A stretch of 5,248 nt of DNA from an uncultured Capnocytophaga sp. (lineage in GTDB: Bacteria; Bacteroidota; Bacteroidia; Flavobacteriales; Flavobacteriaceae), in the NCBI GenBank assembly GCA_915070235.1, contig CAJZFM010000169.1, positions 1 to 5,248 on the forward strand, in the 5' to 3' direction. Position 1 is the first letter of the stretch. Each line of letters opens with the position of its first letter. Below are positions 1 to 5,248 of this stretch, piece after piece. A model generated the notes under the pieces. It made no database searches, had not been told where the DNA came from, and saw only the letters and a program-made list of their open reading frames with translations. A program made the position numbers and the translations under genes.

Positions 1-515
1 CTACGAACTCTCTATCAGCCAATAAGCAATCGATACAATCTTCTCCAAACTAACTGATAAACTTCTCTATTAACGCTATACGTTCTTCCGTATGAGAGTT
101 GCCTCGTTTGTCTAACATTTTGAAAAGCAGTGGTATAGCTACATTCTTATAGCTAATACCTATCATCAATATATTGATATTCACCTCTCCAAACTTCCAA
201 TTTGTCCTATCCATAATCAGGGTAAGGTTCTCTTTTTCAGGCAATAACTTGAATATCAACTTAGAGACCAATTCCATTGTAAAATTAGCAGCCTTCATAA
301 AATTGCGTATCCTTTTGACATTGCTATCCTTACAAGTCTTATTGTCAAAGGCTGTTGCCAATGTCGTATAGGTAACTTTTCTTGTTTTACAAAGTGCTAA
401 TACAAAGAGCGTTACAAATTTTAAACGAGCTAAATTCAGTTATTTCCTCAAATAATTCCTTAAACCTTGATAATAATTCTGTATCTTTGCCCTCTGTACT
501 GGTATTTCTGTCCAT
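1..515 (-). pseudogene. IS4-family transposase, frameshifted and interrupted by a stop, cut by window edge
   Basis: This is the N-terminal third to half of a DDE transposase, read from ATG at 515-513 (an alternative ATG lies at 521-519). The first frame gives MDRNTSTEGK and continues to SSFK (codon 420-422). Homologous reading then moves to another frame, giving RLKFVTLFVLALCK, TYTTLATAFDNK and RNFMKAANF. MDRTNWKFG supplies the first catalytic Asp, as in IS4 enzymes. At 52-50 an in-frame TAG interrupts FIS/FGEDCIDCLLADREF; the same frame then runs on to position 1 and includes the second-Asp motif (ADRE). The catalytic Glu region (YREK block) is outside the window. With one frameshift and one nonsense codon the gene cannot make a full transposase unless both are sequencing errors. 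Family assignment is firm; the exact IS name is not known to me. Confidence 0.85.
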
Positions 516-538
516 TTGCATATTTTTTTTCCTAACTG

Positions 539-569
539 CAAAATTAAGGAATACCAGTCTTATTTACAA
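539..569 (-). promoter_or_regulatory. Bacteroidota-type promoter of the IS transposase
   Basis: On the minus strand, TAATTTTG (546-539) matches the -7 consensus TAnnTTTG exactly. It is preceded by TTG (569-567) with a 20-base spacer, in the range known for Bacteroidota -33 elements. The transposase ATG candidates at 521 and 515 follow 17-23 bases downstream, so a short leader is expected. The -33 TTG sits in one of the two TTTACAAG repeats. Confidence 0.5.
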
Positions 570-627
570 GTGTTTACAAGAATTTGTCCTGTACTAAGCA
601 AATTTTAGAAAAGTATTTAATTTGTTA

Positions 628-658
628 TTTGTCATTTGTTTTTATTTTTGTACATTTG
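628..658 (+). promoter_or_regulatory. Promoter of the higBA operon
   Basis: TTTG at 628-631, a 19-base spacer and TACATTTG at 651-658 form a textbook Bacteroidota promoter (TTTG / TAnnTTTG). Transcription should begin near 665, leaving a leader of about 16 bases before the higB ATG at 681. A second, overlapping match exists: TTTG 621-624, 18 bases, TATTTTTG 643-650. The 6-bp palindrome TGTACA (649-654) overlaps the -7 box and could be part of an operator for the HigA repressor, but it is too short to claim. Confidence 0.65.
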
Positions 659-680
659 CGACATAGAACAATCAACTCCT

Positions 681-1016
681 ATGGAAATACTTTTTGAAGA
701 TAATGCTTTAGAAGAATTATATAAGGAAGGCAAAACTAAAGACAAGAAATACAAAACTCTTCAGAAAGATATTATCAAGCGTTTTGTAAAGACTGTTGAT
801 ATACTGAGTGCTGTTGACAAAATAGAAACCTTGTTCTTATTCAATAGTTTGCATTACGAAAAATTAATAGGAGATAAAAAAGGATTAGAATCCGTTAGGG
901 TAAATGACAAATATCGTCTTGAATTTTTTACTTCCATAGAAACAATAGGAGAAGAAGATCCTCCAGAAACTATCACTATTTGTTCTATAGTTACTCTTAG
1001 TAATCATTATTCTTAA
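681..1016 (+). CDS. higB: HigB-like toxin, RelE/ParE superfamily
   Basis: This 111-residue protein is probably a type II toxin acting as a ribosome-dependent mRNA interferase, as known for HigB. The HigB signature is at residues 57-82: LHYEKLIGDKKG, then SVRVNDKYRLEF, matching the family's L-KL-G-R/K-G-S-RVN-YR-F core. The C-terminal strand ends in SNHYS, where relatives carry a conserved His near the end. I chose ATG 681, although the frame is open further upstream with an ATG at 636, because that earlier ATG lies inside the promoter and would precede the predicted transcript start. There is no Shine-Dalgarno. The antitoxin gene follows after 10 bases, the toxin-first order typical of higBA. 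Composition is low in G+C (about 30% in two 60-base lines counted by hand), suggesting an acquired module. Family is secure; activity is inferred. The protein is slightly longer than many HigBs (about 90-110 residues), and the acidic EEDPPE stretch (residues 91-96) looks like a loop insertion. Confidence 0.85.
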   Translation: MEILFEDNALEELYKEGKTKDKKYKTLQKDIIKRFVKTVDILSAVDKIETLFLFNSLHYEKLIGDKKGLESVRVNDKYRLEFFTSIETIGEEDPPETITICSIVTLSNHYS

Positions 1017-1026
1017 AATTTACATC

Positions 1027-1329
1027 ATGGCCAGAAAGAAATTAACTCCTTTTATAGCTACTACACCAGGAGAAGTCCTCAAGGACGAACTTGTAGAAAG
1101 AGGTCTTACAGTCACTGAATTATCCTCTTTCATGGGAATTGCACCCTCTTATATAGATGATATCATCAATGCAAAAAACTCCATTGATGCTTCCATAGCA
1201 CTTTCTTTGGAGAAAGCATTAGAGATTCCTGCTATTTTTTGGCTAAACCTACAATCACAATACGATTTAGACAGCCAAAATATCAAACAAAAGCAGTCAG
1301 CGGAAGAACAGAACTTAGTTCTTTGTTAA
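1027..1329 (+). CDS. higA: HigA-like antitoxin, XRE-family DNA-binding protein
   Basis: This 100-residue protein should bind and neutralise the upstream HigB and repress the shared promoter, as known for HigA. It begins with the HigA-type lead TTPGEVLKDELVERGLT (residues 12-28; relatives have HPGE-L--E). A helix-turn-helix follows at about residues 28-52 (TVTELSSFMGI, then PSYIDDIINAKNSI). The family hallmark FWLNLQSQYDLD is at residues 71-82. The tail from residue 83 is polar and probably flexible. ATG 1027 lies 10 bases after the higB stop, with an A/T-rich leader and no Shine-Dalgarno. The stop at 1327-1329 is only 6 bases before the next gene, so all three may be co-transcribed. Length and motifs are normal for the family and nothing looks broken. 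Confidence 0.9.
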   Translation: MARKKLTPFIATTPGEVLKDELVERGLTVTELSSFMGIAPSYIDDIINAKNSIDASIALSLEKALEIPAIFWLNLQSQYDLDSQNIKQKQSAEEQNLVLC

Positions 1330-1335
1330 TAATTT

Positions 1336-1920
1336 ATGGAAATCACCTCTTTAAATCAGTTAGACCTCGTCAATGGGATTTACTCCTATGCCGATTACTT
1401 AGTCTGGAAGATAAAGGAGCGTGTGGAGCTGCTCAAGGGAAAGATTCTTGAGATGTCCGCCCCCTCTCCTATTCATCAAGAGATTTCAGGTAACCTGCAA
1501 GGGGCTTTGTTTGTCTTCCTAAAAAATAGTAGGTGCAAGCTATATACAGCTCCTTTTGATGTCCGCTTTCCACAAAAGGGAGAAAGCCAAGTATATACTG
1601 TAGTACAACCTGACTTATGTGTGGTCTGTGATCTGGAGAAAATAGATAGCAAAGGCTGTGTGGGGGCACCCGACTTGGTAATTGAAATCCTTTCCCCTGG
1701 GAATTCTAAAAAAGAGATGAAAAGCAAGTTTGCCCTCTATCAAGAAGAAGGGGTTCGGGAATATTGGATAGTTGATCCTGAAAGAGAGCTTGTTTTTGTC
1801 TATGTAGCTGAGAACAAAAAGTTTAAACCAACTATCCCCATTGCAGATGACTATGTGTGCTCCACCATTTTCCCTGACTTTAAGATACATACCTCTGACC
1901 TTTTTCATATAAAAAATTAA
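1336..1920 (+). CDS. Uma2-family PD-(D/E)XK nuclease-like protein (DUF820)
   Basis: This 194-residue protein belongs to the Uma2/DUF820 family, which has a restriction-endonuclease fold. The biological role is unsettled; these genes are best known as large paralogous sets in cyanobacteria. Visible landmarks: an N-terminal region with ERVELLKGKILEMSAPSP (residues 28-45, the family's E-x-L-x-G-x-I-x-M-x-P-S block), a first PD (QPDLCVVCD, residues 91-99), the core GAPDLVIEILSP (110-121) with D113 and E117 as likely metal ligands, lysines K125, K126 and K129, then KFALYQEEGVREYWIVDP (131-148). These blocks are intact, so a folded and possibly active nuclease is likely. Length is typical. The gene starts 6 bases after higA and ends 17 bases before the DUF3137 gene, with no obvious promoter of its own. 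A link to the toxin-antitoxin pair is inference from spacing only. Confidence 0.85.
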   Translation: MEITSLNQLDLVNGIYSYADYLVWKIKERVELLKGKILEMSAPSPIHQEISGNLQGALFVFLKNSRCKLYTAPFDVRFPQKGESQVYTVVQPDLCVVCDLEKIDSKGCVGAPDLVIEILSPGNSKKEMKSKFALYQEEGVREYWIVDPERELVFVYVAENKKFKPTIPIADDYVCSTIFPDFKIHTSDLFHIKN

Positions 1921-1937
1921 TCATTAATCATTATTTT

Positions 1938-3506
1938 ATGACTTTATCCGATGCTAAAGAATACGTTCTCTACGAAGTGCGTAGAGAAAAGCGTATCACC
2001 CTAAGAAACCTTATTATCGTAGTGGTACTGATCCTTATAGGAATCATTTTGGCAGTGAAGTACCTGCTACCTTTTCTAAGCCAACAGACTACCAATGTCC
2101 CTACCTATGTGAAATTCGTGCTGCCCTTGGCCTTGCTACTTACTGCCGCTTATCCCCTTATACGGGTGTGGAAAATCCTTAAGCGCGGCGAGCAAGTGGA
2201 AGAGGCTTTCTCCCTAATCGGCCAAGGAGAAGAATGCCGCATCGTAAGTGAGACAGATGATTACCTCACAGTTATTCCCTTTGGCAAACGCTCTCGTATC
2301 CAAATGGACCCTATCTCTTACTTAGGGGTTTCCATTAAGAACAAAAACTACACAATCCCTATCCACTATCGCGCAGGCTCAGCCGAGATCAAGCGTGTCC
2401 TTACTGGAGCCGATGAGGGGGGTTACAAGGAAGTGATGTACGAACTCTATAACAAACCGCAGTCCAATACCTTATTTGACAAGGCAGCAGTGAAAAGCCA
2501 AGCCGAAAGAGCTCCCATCACCCTAAAGCCCGTAGAAGAGTTCCGCTCCTTTGCTGAAAAAGAATTAGCCCCTACCCTTGCCTCTATGGAAAAAGGGCGT
2601 AGTGCAAGCCATGGAATGTTCAAGACCTCTACTATAGTCGCTGTGGCTTTTGTGGTGATAATGATGATCTTGACCTTTACAGGTGTGCTGAATTTCTCCT
2701 CTCAAACAAGTGTGCTGTACTTTATCATAGGTTTTGTAGTCTTTGGTTTCCTTTTGAGCTTTGTCTCTATGCAACAGGCTAAGAAAAAAATGGCTGGCAC
2801 AGAGGATTACACTCAGCTTAAGTCCAAGATTTTCAGTCGTGTGGTGCATTACATCAGCCCTGATTTTCAGTATATAGAAAAGGGACATATAGGCCTTGGT
2901 GACCTTCTCTCTTCTTTCCTTTTCCGCCAAGAGCGCTATGACCTTACAGGGGGCGACCAGATTGTAGGTCACTACAATGGGATACCTTTCCAGTCTTGTA
3001 ATTTAGCGCTGACCTATCGCCCAACGGTTCGCAAGGAGAACGAGTCCGACCGAGTAGCTTTCTATGGAAATTACTTTGTGGCACGTTCGCCCAAGACCTT
3101 TGAGCACCCTATCGTGATACACCCTGTCAAGAGCTTTTTCGGTACGCTCAAGGACAATGATATAGCCGCTTACCTCAACACAGGGGGCGAGCGTATTCGC
3201 TTGGAAGACCCTGAGTTCCAAAAGATGTTTGAGGTATATTGCGATGACCAGATTACTGCCCGCTATGTGCTTACCCCTGCCTTTATGGAGCGCCTCAAAA
3301 AGCTCAATGAGCGCTACAAAGGCCAAGTATATATCGCTATCAATACCGACAACATCGTTATTGCTACCAACCGTGGCAATGTGCTCAATGCGGTAGATAG
3401 CCCCATGGGTGCCCTCTTCCAAAAAATAGACCTCAACTTAGTTACCCAAGTCTATGAGGAACTGGTAGAACAATTACAAATGATTGAAACACTTAATTTG
3501 AGCTAG
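1938..3506 (+). CDS. Four-helix membrane protein with C-terminal DUF3137 domain
   Basis: This 522-residue protein is probably in the inner membrane. Hydrophobic segments are at about residues 24-45, 58-77, 230-250 and 257-277. From about residue 198 (EEFRSFAEKELAPTLASMEKGR, shown here as positions 201-221) to the end it resembles a complete DUF3137 protein: a short helix, two membrane spans, then a soluble domain with GGDQIVGHYNGIPF (338-351), RLEDPEFQKMFEVYCDDQ (421-438) and ITARYVLTPAFMERL (439-453), plus VYIAI (464-468). The first 197 residues, with their own helix pair and a charged domain of about 120 residues, look like an added module that I do not recognise. Function is unknown. DUF3137 genes are commonly found next to lemA, as here. 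There is no Shine-Dalgarno; the 17-base gap before it contains a 7-base tandem (ATTAATC at 1916 and 1923). G+C is clearly higher than in higBA (53% in two 60-base lines counted by hand). Confidence 0.8.
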   Translation: MTLSDAKEYVLYEVRREKRITLRNLIIVVVLILIGIILAVKYLLPFLSQQTTNVPTYVKFVLPLALLLTAAYPLIRVWKILKRGEQVEEAFSLIGQGEECRIVSETDDYLTVIPFGKRSRIQMDPISYLGVSIKNKNYTIPIHYRAGSAEIKRVLTGADEGGYKEVMYELYNKPQSNTLFDKAAVKSQAERAPITLKPVEEFRSFAEKELAPTLASMEKGRSASHGMFKTSTIVAVAFVVIMMILTFTGVLNFSSQTSVLYFIIGFVVFGFLLSFVSMQQAKKKMAGTEDYTQLKSKIFSRVVHYISPDFQYIEKGHIGLGDLLSSFLFRQERYDLTGGDQIVGHYNGIPFQSCNLALTYRPTVRKENESDRVAFYGNYFVARSPKTFEHPIVIHPVKSFFGTLKDNDIAAYLNTGGERIRLEDPEFQKMFEVYCDDQITARYVLTPAFMERLKKLNERYKGQVYIAINTDNIVIATNRGNVLNAVDSPMGALFQKIDLNLVTQVYEELVEQLQMIETLNLS

Positions 3507-3589
3507 AATTATAAAGAATATAGAGTTAGCTTTTATCAAAAGCATCTATTCCTTTTCTATATTTAGCCTTAACCATTTTTATTTTTAAA
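3507..3589 (+). promoter_or_regulatory. Structured leader between DUF3137 gene and lemA
   Basis: The 83-base gap can fold into a nested structure. A perfect inner hairpin GCTTTT-ATC-AAAAGC lies at 3529-3543, and an outer 8-bp arm AATATAGA (3517-3524) can pair with TCTATATT (3556-3563). It may be an RNA processing or stability element, or a weak attenuator tuning the ratio of the two proteins. There is no long U run directly after the hairpin and no full TAnnTTTG promoter; TATATTTA at 3559-3566 is a one-mismatch match without a convincing -33 box. In such A/T-rich sequence, part of this could be chance. Confidence 0.35.
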
Positions 3590-4144
3590 ATGATAACATA
3601 CATTTCAATAGGTATAGGAGCAATCCTACTCTTGTACATAATAAGTGCTTTTAACAGACTCTCTAAACGCAGAAACCAGATACAAAATGCTATTTCTTCG
3701 CTAGATTCTCTTTTTATTCAACGAGCAGAACTTATTCCCAACCTTATTGCTACTACTAAGGAATATATGAACTATGAGCAAGAAACCCTTGCACAAATCA
3801 CAGGATTACGTACTCCAGAGGTAACTAAGGAGCAAAACCCTTACCTACAATCAGAAGAAGGTAATAAGATGCTAATGAATATAATGGCACGTGCCGAAGA
3901 ATACCCTGAACTGAAAGCAAGTAACCAGTTTATACAGCTTCAGCGGGCATTTACTGAGTGTGAGGAACAACTCGCTGCTGGAAGACGTTACTTAAGCGCT
4001 TCTATTACAGATTATAATGATGCTCTGGTTACTTTCCCTTCCAATATCATTGCAGGAATTTTTGGATTTAGCAAGTACCAATGGCAATACGCCACAGCCC
4101 AACAGCGTACTGCTATTGATGCAAAGGAATTATTCAAGAAATAA
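3590..4144 (+). CDS. lemA: LemA family protein
   Basis: This 184-residue protein is membrane-anchored and mostly helical. Residues 4-20 form one hydrophobic helix, followed by a basic stretch (RLSKRR, 23-28), so the N terminus is probably outside and the helical bundle in the cytoplasm. LemA blocks are clear: QIQNAISSLDSLFIQRAELIPNL (30-52 region, family form R-a-e-L-I-P-N-L), EYPELKASNQFIQLQ (104-118), then E-Q-L with GRRYLSASITDYNDALVTFP (131-150) and IAGIFGF (154-160). The family is widespread but its molecular role is not established. Its neighbour upstream encodes a DUF3137 protein, a known recurrent partner. The ATG at 3590 follows an A/T-rich leader (TTTTTATTTTTAAA) with no Shine-Dalgarno. 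Length is normal and the reading frame is intact. A perfect hairpin follows the stop by 8 bases. Confidence 0.9.
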   Translation: MITYISIGIGAILLLYIISAFNRLSKRRNQIQNAISSLDSLFIQRAELIPNLIATTKEYMNYEQETLAQITGLRTPEVTKEQNPYLQSEEGNKMLMNIMARAEEYPELKASNQFIQLQRAFTECEEQLAAGRRYLSASITDYNDALVTFPSNIIAGIFGFSKYQWQYATAQQRTAIDAKELFKK

Positions 4145-4152
4145 GCCTATTC

Positions 4153-4175
4153 GAATGAGGAGAGGCTCCTCATTC
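4153..4175. terminator. Hairpin terminator between convergent lemA and hemN
   Basis: GAATGAGGAG and CTCCTCATTC form a perfect 10-bp inverted repeat with a 3-base AGG loop. It lies 8 bases after the lemA stop and 9 bases beyond the hemN stop on the other strand, the expected place for a shared, bidirectional terminator. There is no strong U run on either side (plus strand continues TTGTCC), so it would be an atypical intrinsic terminator, or it acts mainly as a 3'-end stabiliser. Confidence 0.65.
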
Positions 4176-4177
4176 TT

Positions 4178-4220
4178 GTCCCTACTATACGGTCATACTG
4201 AAGATGCGTGTGGTAGGGAC
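4178..4220. repeat. 8-bp inverted repeat spanning the hemN 3' end
   Basis: GTCCCTAC (4178-4185) and GTAGGGAC (4213-4220) are perfect reverse complements separated by 27 bases. The left arm touches the hemN stop codon and the right arm lies inside its last coding codons. It directly adjoins the 4153-4175 hairpin. It could extend the 3'-end structure of the hemN mRNA, or be chance. Confidence 0.35.
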
Positions 4221-5248
4221 ATTGCGTTGTAAGTGTAGGTCAAAAGCCATACAGATATTCCTTACAAAAGGCTTGCCTGCATCTGTAACCTCTATAGCTG
4301 TGTTGGAAATACAAATCAGTCCGTCCTTTTCCATTTCAAGAAGACGAGCTTTCACTTCTTCTACCTCTGGAAACTGTAAAGCAGGAGCTTCCCAAGAGGT
4401 GTAAAACTGACACATCAGATTTAGGATATGCCTACGAAGAATAAGATCTTCTTGGGTGAGGATATGGCCTCGATATACAGGAATTTTATCCTGAGCCAAT
4501 ACCTGTTCGTATTCCTTAACCGTTTTCACATTCTGGGCAAATCCGTACCAGCTATCACTAATTGCTGAGATCCCAAGCCCTATCATTAGTTGCGTTTTAG
4601 AGGCTGTATAGCCCATAAAATTACGATGAAGGGTTTTATTCTCGAAAGAAGTATACATATCATCGGAAGGAAGTGCAAAGTGATCCATTCCTATTTCTAT
4701 GTAACCATTTGCTAGCAGTTGTTGCTTGCCTATTTCATAGAGATACCTCTTTTGGTCTGCTGTAGGAAGGTCATTTTCATCAAAACCTCTCTGTCCTGTT
4801 CCTTTCACCCAAGGCACATGTGCATAGCTATAGAAAGAAATTCGGTCAGGACGTAGGCGATTGGTACATTCGATAGTATAAAGAACATCTTCTTCTTTCT
4901 GGAAAGGCAACCCAAAAATAAGGTCATGACTGACAGAACGGTAGCCTAATTCTCGTGCCTGAAGGGTTACTCGCTCCACATTCTCAAAAGGTTGTATCCT
5001 ATGAATAGCCTTCTGCACAATAGGAGAATAGTCTTGCACACCATAGCTTACTCGTGTAAAACCTAAGCGGTGGAGCGTTTGCAGATGTTCCCAAGTGGTA
5101 TTATTAGGATGTCCTTCAAAGCTAAACTGAAAATCAGGAGCCTTAGTAGCATTTTCAAAAATACTATTGATGAGGTATTCCAGATTTTCAGGAGAGAAGA
5201 AAGTAGGGGTTCCTCCTCCTAAGTGAATTTCCTTAATAATAGGCTTCT
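4185..5248 (-). CDS. hemN: Oxygen-independent coproporphyrinogen III oxidase (C-terminal part)
   Basis: This radical-SAM enzyme converts coproporphyrinogen III to protoporphyrinogen IX by two oxidative decarboxylations in anaerobic haem synthesis. About 353 codons are visible, and roughly 100 N-terminal residues including the CxxxCxxC iron-sulfur motif lie past the window edge. The frame is open from 5246 to the TAG at 4187-4185. In order it shows IHLGGGTPTF (about 5199-5228; GGGTP binds the SAM methionine), FEGHPNN, GFTRVSYGVQDYSP with VQKAIHRIQPFE (about 4983-5063), SHDLIFGLPFQ, SFYSYAHVPW, IEIGMDHFALP, HRNFMGYT and GLGISAIS, then a C-terminal helical domain. These include the VQ-AI-RIQPFE and GMDHFA blocks that separate true HemN from HemW-like proteins, so I favour HemN. 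An in-frame GTG at 5037-5039 is internal and not a start. Nothing in the visible part is broken. It is convergent with lemA and unlikely to be functionally tied to it. Confidence 0.93.
   Translation of the reverse strand, partial: KPIIKEIHLGGGTPTFFSPENLEYLINSIFENATKAPDFQFSFEGHPNNTTWEHLQTLHRLGFTRVSYGVQDYSPIVQKAIHRIQPFENVERVTLQARELGYRSVSHDLIFGLPFQKEEDVLYTIECTNRLRPDRISFYSYAHVPWVKGTGQRGFDENDLPTADQKRYLYEIGKQQLLANGYIEIGMDHFALPSDDMYTSFENKTLHRNFMGYTASKTQLMIGLGISAISDSWYGFAQNVKTVKEYEQVLAQDKIPVYRGHILTQEDLILRRHILNLMCQFYTSWEAPALQFPEVEEVKARLLEMEKDGLICISNTAIEVTDAGKPFVRNICMAFDLHLQRNVPTTRIFSMTV

Larger units (their letters stand above)
1..597 (-). mobile_element. Remnant of an IS4-family insertion sequence, 5' end
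   Basis: This stretch contains the start of a decayed IS4-type transposase on the minus strand plus its leader. The rest of the element lies before the window. The outer boundary is a guess: coding resemblance stops near 515, a promoter for the transposase lies at 539-569, and the next gene's promoter begins at 628, so the end should fall between about 570 and 620. Two copies of TTTACAAG (563-570 and 573-580) lie in this terminal part. I cannot identify the terminal inverted repeat or target duplication because the other end is not visible. The leader and the gap up to 627 hold no other gene that I can support. Confidence 0.5.

Noticed and set aside
382..597. Plus-strand open frame of 71 codons
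   Set aside because: It lies antisense to the N-terminal coding part and leader of the IS4 transposase, has no promoter of its own, and its hydrophobic look comes from T-rich sequence.
649..654. TGTACA palindrome as the HigA operator
   Set aside because: It overlaps the -7 box in a sensible place, but six bases is too short, and I find no second copy or longer dyad around it.
636..680. Longer higB starting at ATG 636
   Set aside because: This ATG lies inside the predicted promoter (628-658), before the expected transcript start, and the extra 15 residues do not resemble HigB.
2565..3422. Minus-strand open frames of 135 and 139 codons
   Set aside because: They are shadows of the DUF3137 gene, whose plus-strand frame carries recognisable family motifs.
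3559..3566. TATATTTA as a lemA promoter
   Set aside because: It misses the final G of TAnnTTTG and there is no TTTG or TTG at the right spacing upstream.
4185..5039. A complete short protein starting with GTG at 5039
   Set aside because: The frame is open and homologous to HemN all the way to 5248 (GGGTP, FEGHPNN), so this is an internal codon.
1..5248. CRISPR array, tRNA or rRNA genes
   Set aside because: I saw no regularly spaced long repeats and no cloverleaf or rRNA-like stretches on either strand.

Overview
The window looks like chromosomal DNA of an AT-rich Bacteroidota, most likely a flavobacterium; a Capnocytophaga-like genus is my guess from overall feel and is not proven. Reasons: two promoters fit the Bacteroidota pattern (TTTG or TTG, a spacer of about 19-20, then TAnnTTTG). 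None of the five complete genes has a clear Shine-Dalgarno sequence; their starts follow A/T-rich leaders. The HemN sequence is of the Bacteroidota type (SFEGHPNN, VSYGVQD).

Layout. Positions 1-about 597 hold the 5' part of a dead IS4-family insertion sequence on the minus strand. Its transposase carries a frameshift and an in-frame stop. Next comes a plus-strand cluster: a HigB-type toxin (681-1016) and a HigA-type antitoxin (1027-1329) with their own promoter at 628-658, then a Uma2-family PD-(D/E)XK nuclease-like protein (1336-1920), a large four-helix membrane protein with a C-terminal DUF3137 domain (1938-3506), and a LemA-family membrane-anchored protein (3590-4144). Gaps are 10, 6, 17 and 83 bases, so the first four genes could share a transcript. 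A perfect 10-bp hairpin at 4153-4175 separates lemA from a convergent minus-strand hemN (4185 to beyond 5248), which lacks its N-terminal part.

How the genes fit together. HigB and HigA should form a toxin-antitoxin pair in the toxin-first order usual for this family. LemA and DUF3137 proteins are recurrent neighbours and probably act together at the inner membrane, though their role is poorly known. The Uma2 gene lies between the two pairs, 6 bases behind higA, and could be a third member of the toxin-antitoxin operon or a passenger. HemN is an ordinary haem-biosynthesis housekeeping gene. The IS remnant, the toxin-antitoxin pair and the Uma2 gene together look like a small accessory patch next to core genes. 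I see no clearly new system; the most unusual points are the higB-higA-uma2 arrangement and the extra N-terminal membrane module on the DUF3137 protein.
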